A DNA stretch of 8,501 nt from Acidimicrobiia bacterium (GTDB lineage Bacteria > Actinomycetota > Acidimicrobiia > Spongiisociales > UBA5794), in contig JAOZMA010000039.1 in NCBI GenBank assembly GCA_029934555.1, forward strand, positions 3,778 to 12,278, given 5' to 3'. Below the pieces are notes generated by a model. The model did not search any database, was not told the origin of the DNA, and saw only the letters and a program-made list of their open reading frames with translations. How positions within the stretch are numbered: position 1 is the stretch's first letter; the number at the start of each line of letters is the position of its first letter. Both the position numbers and the translations under genes were made by a program. This document shows positions 1-6,254 of the stretch, piece by piece.

Positions 1-69
1 GATTAACCCCAACTCGGGATCGGGTTCCGTAGAGTGAATCGTGTAGTGAAGCCGAAGGAGAGGGGAAGC

Positions 70-645
70 ATGTCGAATCGCTTCCGGAGAAACACAGCAG
101 TCACGTTGACGATGTTGATGCTCGGAATGATGTTGGCGGTGCTGCTTGCGGCACCGGTCGGTGCAGAGGTTACGAGAGGGTCGTGCGTCGGGCAGGCCGA
201 GTTCCCGTCGAAAACCTCCGACAGGGTTCTGAGCGCTGATCGACCCAGATCGAGCGTGTTCCTGGTGCCGATGGATGAGACCGTCGCCTACGCGGGCGCC
301 CTCAGTGATGGTGCCCAGCCGTTCGACAGTCCGGTCCCGTTCGAGGGAGGCATATCCGTTCAGCTACCGCGCACCTCGTGGCAATTCGCTACCTGGGGCG
401 GAACATCAACACAGGTCTCTGCCGACGGCCTCTACACCTACTCCATTCCGAGTTTCGTTCCGGCAGGGACGGGAGAATTCGAGGTCATGGGTTGGCACCG
501 GCAAGGAGATTTCGACTGCGAAGTTGTTGTCACCGTTGCCCTTGACGGCGAACCGGGCCCCGCAGCCCTCATCGCCGTTGCCGGGACCTTCGTGTTCGGC
601 GCCGGTGTCCTCGCAGCCGGTTCGAAGAAGGGGGTGAAGTCATGA
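70..645 (+). CDS. Small exported protein with signal peptide and C-terminal membrane anchor, function unknown
   Basis: I do not recognise a family. The 191-residue product has a basic start (MSNRFRRN), a hydrophobic stretch at about residues 10-30 and an Ala-Pro-Val-Gly-Ala site near residue 32, which together look like a signal peptide. The middle (about 40-160) is rich in Ser, Thr, Gly and aromatics and is probably a beta-type extracytoplasmic domain. It has only two cysteines, C39 and C150, which could form a disulfide. A second hydrophobic segment (about 164-184) followed by SKKGVKS suggests a C-terminal anchor with a short cytosolic basic tail. No LPXTG sorting motif is visible. I chose ATG at 70 because AAGGAGAGGGG lies just upstream and the signal peptide then starts correctly; a GTG at 34 would add twelve residues. 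The stop overlaps the next start (ATGA), so the two genes are probably translationally coupled. Confidence 0.72.
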   Translation: MSNRFRRNTAVTLTMLMLGMMLAVLLAAPVGAEVTRGSCVGQAEFPSKTSDRVLSADRPRSSVFLVPMDETVAYAGALSDGAQPFDSPVPFEGGISVQLPRTSWQFATWGGTSTQVSADGLYTYSIPSFVPAGTGEFEVMGWHRQGDFDCEVVVTVALDGEPGPAALIAVAGTFVFGAGVLAAGSKKGVKS

Positions 646-989
646 AGGGCCGACCGATTCTTGGCGTAACCACCGGATTCCTGTTCGGACTCTTCCTCGG
701 CATCACGCTGTTCCTCTATGGAGTGATCCCTCTCAGCAGCGACTTGTTGTGGATACTCCCCCTTCTCGGGATCCTGCTTGGCCTGATCATGGCCGCCTGG
801 GCACCGTTCGGGAAGAGCGTGGAACCGGTTCCCTCACCAACACCTTCAGCGCCTCCTCCACCGGAGCCCGTCACCGACGAGAGCGACGAGAGTGCGCCAG
901 ACTCGGCTGACGACGAGGCAATCGAATCGGCCCCGACAAGCGATCCGTCTCCCGAAGAGGAATCCGCTGCAGAACCGACCGAAGAGTAG
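642..989 (+). CDS. Two-helix membrane protein with Pro-rich acidic C-terminal tail, function unknown
   Basis: The 115-residue product has two hydrophobic segments (about residues 7-30 and 34-56) separated by a very short turn. A tail of nearly 60 residues follows. It starts proline-rich (EPVPSPTPSAPPPPEP) and then becomes strongly acidic with Asp, Glu and Ser runs, ending EPTEE. Such a tail is probably disordered. There are no cysteines and no catalytic motif. The start ATG at 642 overlaps the upstream stop in ATGA, and a purine-rich AAGAAGGGGG stretch lies just before it. The tight overlap with the exported protein suggests that the two act together, perhaps as membrane partners, but this is inference. 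The acidic tail has the composition of spurious ORFs, yet the helices, start and coupling support a real gene. Confidence 0.68.
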   Translation: MKGRPILGVTTGFLFGLFLGITLFLYGVIPLSSDLLWILPLLGILLGLIMAAWAPFGKSVEPVPSPTPSAPPPPEPVTDESDESAPDSADDEAIESAPTSDPSPEEESAAEPTEE

Positions 990-1020
990 GTTCCAGCGCC
1001 CGGACACGGAAGAGGGCACA

Positions 1021-2442
1021 ATGCGACGGATGAAACGCGCGCCCGTCGGCTGGTGGGGATCTCCGGTCCACGTCGTCTACACGATCGTCGTGTTCGTCGT
1101 GCTTGCTTCACTCGACAACGCCGCCCTCGCGATGATCCCGTCGATGGTGCTCCCGCTCTCCGATGCTTTCGGTATCACGGCGGGTGCGATCGGCGCGCTG
1201 ACCGGTGCGACGATCCTCGTTGCGGCGGTAACCGCAGTTGGATGGGGCTACGCCGGCGATTCAAGAGCGAGAAAGCCGCTGCTGTTCTGGGGAACGATCA
1301 TCTGGGCCGGCGGGTCGCTCCTCTCGGCTACGGCTCCGAACTTCTGGTGGCTCGTGGCATGGCAGATGCTCGTTGCGGTCGGCCTCGGCTCTATCGCATC
1401 AGTTGGTTTCTCGGTGATCTCAGACTTCATCGGCCCGAAGCACCGCGGTCTCGCGATGAGCTTCTGGGGCCTTTCCCAGGGCATCGGAGTACTCGTCGGA
1501 GGGCTTCTCGCGTCCCAATTAGGAGCGGCCGACTATCGGATACCGCTGGTGGTGATCGGAATCGCCGGGTTCGCCTTCGCTTTGCTGTACCTCACCACAT
1601 ACGAAGCACCACGGGGCTTCCGGGAACCCGCTCTCGCCGAGTTGTACGCCTCGGGTGGTGACTACGAGTATCGCATCGACCGTTCGCAGCTCCCGATCCT
1701 CTTCCAGCGGCGAACCAACGTGTGGCTCACCATCCAGGGTCTCACTGCACAGGTCGCCTACGGATCGCTCATCTGGGTTCCGTTGCTCTATCAGGAGAAA
1801 GTGATCGCTCAGGGTTACGGAGCAGCCACCGGCACACGGGTCGGCGGCCTGTTCGCTGCGATCTTCACGGTTGGAGCGCTGTTCTCGATCCTTTTCGGCC
1901 ACCTTGGTGACCGCCTCCAACGCCGGTCGCCCCGTGGGCGGGCGTTGCTCAGTGCTGCGGGCATCCTGGGTGCGGTTCCGCTGTTCCTTGTCTTCTTCTG
2001 GGTTCCGCTACGGGGTCTCGATGTCACCGAGGGAGCCGGAACCCTGACGCTCGCCGGTGAAGTGCTCGGCAGCATCCTCACGAATCCGTGGGCCGCGCTG
2101 TCGTTCCTCACGGCCGTTGCAGCTATCGCTCTGACGTCGGCCGACTCGCCGAACTGGTTCGCTCTGATCTCGGACGTGAACCTCCCGGAGCATCGAGGCA
2201 CGATCTTCGGTCTCGGCAACTTCGTGAACGGTATCGGCCGCTCCACCGGCACCGCTCTCACTGCCGCGGCGGCCACCGCCATCGAACGTTCAGTTCCACC
2301 GCCTTTCAACTGGGCGATCGGCCTCTCGGTCTTCCAACTCTTCTTCCTGCCCACCGGCTGGTGCTACTGGAAGGCATCCAAGACCGCTCCCGGCGACATC
2401 GCCCAAGTCGAGGCGACGCTGGAGGAGCGCGCCCGACAGTAG
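1021..2442 (+). CDS. Major facilitator superfamily (MFS) transporter
   Basis: This is a polytopic inner-membrane transporter of 473 residues, normal for a 12-helix MFS protein. The usual MFS motif A is recognisable in both halves: GYAGDSRARK at about residues 76-85 after helix 2, and GHLGDRLQRRS at about 293-303. Two related loop motifs, GPKHRGLAMSFWG (138-150) and LPEHRGTIFGLG (388-399), reflect the internal duplication of the fold. An acidic residue, D32, sits in the first helix (VLASLDNAAL) and could take part in proton coupling. The substrate cannot be read from the sequence; the PEHRG loops resemble spinster-like or general drug/metabolite MFS members. I chose ATG at 1021 because GGAAGAGGG lies just upstream. 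The open frame extends back to 892, but that part overlaps the preceding gene and is Arg/Gln-rich without membrane character. It lies 31 bases after the preceding stop, so it is probably in the same operon. Confidence 0.9.
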   Translation: MRRMKRAPVGWWGSPVHVVYTIVVFVVLASLDNAALAMIPSMVLPLSDAFGITAGAIGALTGATILVAAVTAVGWGYAGDSRARKPLLFWGTIIWAGGSLLSATAPNFWWLVAWQMLVAVGLGSIASVGFSVISDFIGPKHRGLAMSFWGLSQGIGVLVGGLLASQLGAADYRIPLVVIGIAGFAFALLYLTTYEAPRGFREPALAELYASGGDYEYRIDRSQLPILFQRRTNVWLTIQGLTAQVAYGSLIWVPLLYQEKVIAQGYGAATGTRVGGLFAAIFTVGALFSILFGHLGDRLQRRSPRGRALLSAAGILGAVPLFLVFFWVPLRGLDVTEGAGTLTLAGEVLGSILTNPWAALSFLTAVAAIALTSADSPNWFALISDVNLPEHRGTIFGLGNFVNGIGRSTGTALTAAAATAIERSVPPPFNWAIGLSVFQLFFLPTGWCYWKASKTAPGDIAQVEATLEERARQ

Positions 2443-2453
2443 GAACCACGTGT

Positions 2454-2482
2454 CGCGAAAACAATGGCGGCTGCGCGAAAAC
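2454..2482 (+). repeat. Pair of direct repeats CGCGAAAAC, 20 bases apart
   Basis: CGCGAAAAC occurs at 2454-2462 and again at 2474-2482, start to start 20 bases, about two helical turns. A third, shorter match (CGCGAAA) lies at 2589-2595, directly upstream of the predicted nrdJ -35. A GCGAAAA match is also present on the minus strand within 2565-2571. The repeated word upstream of a single promoter suggests binding sites for a regulator, but no known consensus is recognised and chance is not excluded in so short a word. Confidence 0.35.
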
Positions 2483-2550
2483 CTCATACCGATCCGCCTT
2501 GCCGTTGACTGATCGAGCCTCTAGAACTGTCTCCTAGCCCCACGATCGGC

Positions 2551-2570
2551 CGAGAAGAGCGCTCTTTTCG
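2551..2570 (+). terminator. Possible terminator or protein-binding palindrome after the MFS gene
   Basis: CGAGAAGAGC followed directly by GCTCTTTTCG forms a ten-pair inverted repeat with one G-T mismatch and no spacer. As RNA it could form a stem closed by about four bases. It starts 109 bases after the MFS stop, and no T-run follows. It could end the upstream transcript or be an operator at the DNA level. Only the symmetry itself is seen. Confidence 0.35.
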
Positions 2571-2598
2571 CTGCTGAATGGGTCCGATCGCGAAAGGT

Positions 2599-2627
2599 TT
2601 GACGGATGGCACCTGTGTAATTACACT
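2599..2627 (+). promoter_or_regulatory. Predicted housekeeping-sigma promoter of nrdJ
   Basis: TTGACG at 2599-2604 and TACACT at 2622-2627 are separated by exactly 17 bases. This is close to the sigma-70/sigma-A consensus (TTGACA, 17 bases, TATAAT) with good matches in the key positions. Transcription would start near 2634 and give a leader of about 108 bases before the nrdJ ATG. The -10 lies inside a palindrome, which suggests repression by a bound protein. The start site is a prediction. Confidence 0.6.
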
Positions 2628-2631
2628 CGTG
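2610..2631 (+). promoter_or_regulatory. Palindromic candidate operator over the nrdJ -10
   Basis: The core GTGTAATTACAC (2615-2626) is a perfect 12-base palindrome. Two unmatched positions on each side are followed by CAC at 2610-2612 and GTG at 2629-2631, which also pair about the same centre. It covers the predicted -10 and the end of the spacer, where a bound dimer would block RNA polymerase. The half-site order (GTGT to ACAC) is opposite to the NrdR box (ACAC to GTGT, tandem), so NrdR is not the obvious ligand. The regulator is unknown. Confidence 0.5.
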
Positions 2632-2639
2632 AAACCGTG

Positions 2640-2681
2640 CTAGATGTAGGGGCTACGTCACTTCCTTACCCCAACATCTAG
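2640..2681 (+). promoter_or_regulatory. Stem-loop at the start of the nrdJ leader
   Basis: CTAGATGT (2640-2647) pairs with ACATCTAG (2674-2681), and after one A/A mismatch GGGG (2649-2652) pairs with CCCC (2669-2672). The loop has 16 bases. If transcription starts near 2634, this hairpin would form almost at the 5' end of the mRNA, about 60 bases before the ATG. It could stabilise the transcript or be part of a leader switch, since GGGG at 2718-2721 could compete for the same CCCC. It is too short for a cobalamin riboswitch and I see no B12-box-like segment. Confidence 0.5.
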
Positions 2682-2741
2682 TGGGTGTGGGCAAATTTGT
2701 GGATATCGAACTCCGGTGGGGACGCCGGCTGAGGAGGAGAA

Positions 2742-5700
2742 ATGACCGAAGGACTCCAGATCGAGCGGCGGTTCACTGCTGCCGGGACCGATCCGTATGA
2801 GACCGTGGAGTGGATTCGGCGAGATTCCCGCATCACCAACCCCGACGGATCGATCGTTTTCGAGATGGAGAACGCCGAAGTCCCCGCAGCATGGTCACAG
2901 GTTGCCGCCGACATCATGGTCTCCAAGTACTTCCGGAAGGCCGGTGTTCCACAGAGGGACGCAGCGGGGGAACTGCTCGTCGACGAGGCAGGGGAACCGG
3001 TCCTCGGTCCGGAGCACTCGGCCCGACAGGTGATCGATCGTCTCGCTTCCACATGGCGGTGGTGGGGCGAGCAGAACGGGTACTTCGCATCGGCCGACGA
3101 CGCACAGGCATTCGAAGATGAACTCGCCTACATGCTCGTCCACCAGATGGCCGCACCCAACTCGCCTCAGTGGTTCAACACGGGGCTCCACCATCGGTAT
3201 GGCATCGAAGGGGACGCCCAGGGCTTCTGGTACGTGGACCCGGAGACCGGTGAGAACGTCGAGGCCCCCGACGCCTATAGCCGACCCGCTCCCCACGCTT
3301 GCTTCATCATGAGCGTCGATGACGACCTTGTGAACCCAGGCGGCATCATGGACCTCTGGGTTCGCGAAGCCCGCCTCTTCAAGATGGGCGCCGGTGCCGG
3401 CGCGAACTACTCCCATATTCGGGGAGAGGGAGAGCGTCTCTCGGGCGGCGGCAAGTCGTCCGGACTCATGAGCTTCCTCAAGGTCGGCGATCGCGCTGCC
3501 GGTGCGATCAAGTCCGGTGGCACAACCCGCCGGGCAGCGAAGATGGTCATCGTCGACATCGATCATCCCGACGTTGAGACGTTCATCGCGTGGAAGGCGA
3601 AAGAGGAAGAGAAGGTCAGGACACTCATCGCCGGTGGCTACTCATCCGATTTCAACGGAGAGGCATACGCAACGGTCTCCGGTCAGAACTCCAACAACTC
3701 GGTACGCATGACGACGGACTTCGTTCAGGCCGTGATCAACGACGACGACTGGGACCTGACAAGCCGGACCGATGGCACCCCCGTGAAGACGTTGAAGGCA
3801 CGGGACCTCTGGCATCAGGTCGCCGAAGCCGCATGGGCGAGCGCAGACCCCGGTGTTCAGTTCCACACGACGGTCAACGAGTGGCATACGTCACCGGCCG
3901 GAGGAGAGATCCGCGCTTCGAACCCCTGCTCGGAGTACATGTTCCTCGATAACACGGCATGCAACCTTGCGTCTCTGAACCTCGGACAGTTCTACGACGA
4001 CGACAAGGGTGTCTTCGACATCGACGCCTATCGGCATGCTGTTCGTCTGTGGACGATCGTGCTCGAGATCTCGGTGACGATGGCTCAGTTCCCGTCGAAG
4101 GAGATCTCGCAGGGTTCGTACGACTATCGAACGCTGGGGCTCGGCTACGCCAACCTCGGCTCCCTCCTGATGAGGGTCGGCGTTCCGTACGACTCCGATG
4201 AGGGCCGCGCCATCGCCGGAGCATTGACTGCGATTCTCACCGGCGACGCATACGCGACGTCCGCCGAGATGGCAGATGTGCTCGGTCCGTTCTCCAAGTT
4301 CGAGGAGAATCGCGAATCGATGCTGCGGGTGATGCGGAACCATCGCCGAGCCGCCTACAACACCGACCAGAGCGAGTACGACGGCTTGAGCCATTTCGTG
4401 ACCGGAATCGACCCGGAGTTCGGTCCGCCCGAAATGGTCGCAGAGGCCCGCGAGGCATGGGACCGCGCGGTCGAACTCGGCGAACAGCACGGCTACCGCA
4501 ACGCCCAGGCCACGGTGTTGGCGCCGACCGGGACGATCGGTCTCTTGATGGACTGCGACACGACCGGAGTCGAACCCGACTTCGCTCTCGTGAAGTTCAA
4601 GAAGCTCGCGGGTGGCGGTTACTTCAAGATCGCCAACCGCTCGATCGCCCCCGCATTGAGGCGACTCGGCTACAGCGAGGATCGAATCCAGCAGATCATC
4701 GACTTCGTGATCGGAACGATGGGTATCCAGCGTGCTCCGCACATCAACGCAGCGACGCTGATGACGAAGGGCTTCACGGCTCAGGACATCGACAAGATCG
4801 AGGCGTCGCTTCCTTCGGTGTTCGAGATCGGTTTCGCGTTCAACCAGTGGACGCTCGGCGAGGAAACGATGCAGCGCCTCGGCTTCACGCCGGACCAGTA
4901 CAACGGACCCGGATTCTCGATGCTCCACGAGTTGGGTTTCTCGACCGAGCAGATCAGAGAAGCGAACGATTACGTCTGCGGTCGTCAGTCGATCGAGGGA
5001 GCCCCCGGGCTCCTCGATGAGCACCTAGCCGTCTTCGATACTGCGAACCGGAATGGTCGCTACGGCGAGCGATTCATCCACCACAGTGGCCACATCAAGA
5101 TGATGGCCTCGGCTCAGCCGTTCATCTCCGGAGCGATCTCGAAGACGATCAACATGCCGAACGAGGTCGCAGTAGAGGACATCGAGGAGTCATACCGGCT
5201 CTCATGGGAGCTCGGTCTGAAGTCGATGGCGCTGTACCGCGACGGTTCGAAGGCATCGCAGCCGTTGTCATCCACCATCGATGACGGTGCGGGTGAAGAC
5301 GAACCCGAGGAAGTCGCCGAAGCGATCGACCGCGAGATCATGATCCACGCGGGCATGTTCTATCCCGGTCAATCTCCCACACAGGCCTACAGCGATCTCT
5401 CCCGTCCGAGATTCCTCCTTCCGTCACGTCGCCTCGGGTTCACCCAGGAGGCTCGCGTGGGCGGCCACAAGGTGTTCCTTCGTACCGGTGAGTACGAGGA
5501 CGGCACCCTGGGAGAGCTCTTCATCGACCTGGCGAAAGAGGGAGCAACCCTGAGAGGCGTGTTGAGCTGCTTCGCTATCGCCGTATCGAAGGGCCTCCAG
5601 TACGGGGTTCCACTGGAGGAGTACGTGGATACGTTCACGTTCCAGACGTTCGAGCCACGCGGCTTCGTCGAGGGACACCCGAACATCAAGATGTCCAACT

Positions 5701-6125
5701 CGATCATCGACTACGTGTTCCGGGCCCTCGGTCTCGAGTACCTCGAACGCGACGAACTCGTACAGGTACCACCGGATCGCTCCGGTGAGCTGCCGGAGCC
5801 CCCGAAGGGCATCGCCGTCGAAGCCGGTACACAGCTCGATCTCACGGATGCGGCGGCAGAGGCCGACGTCGATGCGCAGGTAGCTGCCGCGAAGTTCGTC
5901 GATAACGACACCAGCACGCTCCCGGAGCCGGTGCCTGCCTACGCCACAGCCGTCGTCTCCGACGGTCCCGGCACAGCAACGGCTGCCGCCACCACGGCGG
6001 CAGAGGCATCCCTCGGTGACCTGATGGGCGATGCGCCGGCATGCGCGGCGTGCGGACACATGACCGTGCGCAGCGGGTCGTGCTACGTCTGCCTGACCTG
6101 CGGCGACACAACCGGCTGCAGCTGA
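2742..6125 (+). CDS. nrdJ: Class II ribonucleotide reductase, adenosylcobalamin-dependent
   Basis: This enzyme reduces ribonucleotides to deoxyribonucleotides in the cytosol. It uses adenosylcobalamin to make the thiyl radical, so it needs neither oxygen nor a small subunit. In the 1127-residue product, SNPCSEYMFLDNTACNL holds the active site: N394, radical cysteine C396, E398 and redox cysteine C407. The partner cysteine is C187 (PHACFIMSV). The C396-C407 spacing of 11 equals that of the Thermotoga maritima enzyme (C322/C333). The phosphate-binding APTGTIG starts at 594, and the conserved QPFISGAISKTINMP at 792. A TSCPD-type domain spans about 890-1005, followed by an Ala/Thr/Pro-rich linker of about 90 residues. 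The tail has C1101, C1104, C1114, C1117, C1120 and C1126, like the zinc-finger/redox tail of other class II enzymes. No N-terminal ATP-cone motif is visible. GAGGAGGAG just upstream supports the ATG. No intein or frameshift is seen, and no nrdR lies next to it. Confidence 0.97.
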   Translation: MTEGLQIERRFTAAGTDPYETVEWIRRDSRITNPDGSIVFEMENAEVPAAWSQVAADIMVSKYFRKAGVPQRDAAGELLVDEAGEPVLGPEHSARQVIDRLASTWRWWGEQNGYFASADDAQAFEDELAYMLVHQMAAPNSPQWFNTGLHHRYGIEGDAQGFWYVDPETGENVEAPDAYSRPAPHACFIMSVDDDLVNPGGIMDLWVREARLFKMGAGAGANYSHIRGEGERLSGGGKSSGLMSFLKVGDRAAGAIKSGGTTRRAAKMVIVDIDHPDVETFIAWKAKEEEKVRTLIAGGYSSDFNGEAYATVSGQNSNNSVRMTTDFVQAVINDDDWDLTSRTDGTPVKTLKARDLWHQVAEAAWASADPGVQFHTTVNEWHTSPAGGEIRASNPCSEYMFLDNTACNLASLNLGQFYDDDKGVFDIDAYRHAVRLWTIVLEISVTMAQFPSKEISQGSYDYRTLGLGYANLGSLLMRVGVPYDSDEGRAIAGALTAILTGDAYATSAEMADVLGPFSKFEENRESMLRVMRNHRRAAYNTDQSEYDGLSHFVTGIDPEFGPPEMVAEAREAWDRAVELGEQHGYRNAQATVLAPTGTIGLLMDCDTTGVEPDFALVKFKKLAGGGYFKIANRSIAPALRRLGYSEDRIQQIIDFVIGTMGIQRAPHINAATLMTKGFTAQDIDKIEASLPSVFEIGFAFNQWTLGEETMQRLGFTPDQYNGPGFSMLHELGFSTEQIREANDYVCGRQSIEGAPGLLDEHLAVFDTANRNGRYGERFIHHSGHIKMMASAQPFISGAISKTINMPNEVAVEDIEESYRLSWELGLKSMALYRDGSKASQPLSSTIDDGAGEDEPEEVAEAIDREIMIHAGMFYPGQSPTQAYSDLSRPRFLLPSRRLGFTQEARVGGHKVFLRTGEYEDGTLGELFIDLAKEGATLRGVLSCFAIAVSKGLQYGVPLEEYVDTFTFQTFEPRGFVEGHPNIKMSNSIIDYVFRALGLEYLERDELVQVPPDRSGELPEPPKGIAVEAGTQLDLTDAAAEADVDAQVAAAKFVDNDTSTLPEPVPAYATAVVSDGPGTATAAATTAAEASLGDLMGDAPACAACGHMTVRSGSCYVCLTCGDTTGCS

Positions 6126-6132
6126 CCATCTG

Positions 6133-6185
6133 CCATCGTTTGTGCTTACGACCACCTCTGGTGTGGTTGTAGGCACAAACGATGG
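6133..6185 (+). terminator. Long stem-loop terminator after nrdJ
   Basis: CCATCGTTTGTGC (6133-6145) pairs perfectly with GCACAAACGATGG (6173-6185). The stem continues with TTACGACCAC (6146-6155) against GTGGTTGTAG (6163-6172), including two G-T pairs. This gives 23 pairs around a seven-base loop, eight bases after the nrdJ stop. No T-run follows (next bases TCCGAAG). Stem-loops without a U-tail are commonly proposed as terminators in actinobacteria. It separates nrdJ from the kinase/PAP2 pair. It could also protect the 3' end of the mRNA or be a small dispersed palindromic repeat. Confidence 0.7.
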
Positions 6186-6254
6186 TCCGAAGGGGCGAAC
6201 GGTCGGGTAGGTTCGCGGTCCGGCGGTACCATCTGTCCCCCTCACCGGAGAGTT

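Noticed and set aside
1..69. Promoter or upstream gene end in the first bases
   Set aside because: A TAGAGT-like hexamer at 30-35 has no matching -35, and the edge of the window cuts off the context; only the ribosome binding site near 55-65 is credible.
892..1020. Upstream extension of the MFS gene to 892
   Set aside because: The added 43 residues are Arg/Gln-rich, overlap the preceding gene in another frame, and lack a ribosome binding site, whereas ATG 1021 has one.
2505..2533. Second promoter starting with TTGACT at 2505
   Set aside because: No acceptable -10 hexamer lies 16-18 bases downstream.
2443..2741. Cobalamin riboswitch in front of nrdJ
   Set aside because: No B12-box-like segment is visible, and the leader after the predicted start is about half the length such elements need.
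2443..2741. NrdR boxes in front of nrdJ
   Set aside because: No paired ACAC-to-GTGT AT-centred 16-mers are present; the one palindrome has the opposite half-site order.
3891..5024. 377-residue open frame on the minus strand inside nrdJ
   Set aside because: It is antisense to the conserved catalytic core of nrdJ, is rich in Arg, Val and Glu without recognisable motifs, and reflects the GC-rich third positions of the real gene.
2742..6125. Intein in the long nrdJ product
   Set aside because: The catalytic motifs run in the normal order with normal spacing, and no intein splice-junction blocks interrupt them; the extra length is in the C-terminal linker.
5424..6245. 273-residue open frame on the minus strand over the nrdJ 3' end and terminator
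   Set aside because: It is antisense to the TSCPD domain and cysteine tail and runs through the 23-pair stem; no motif supports it.
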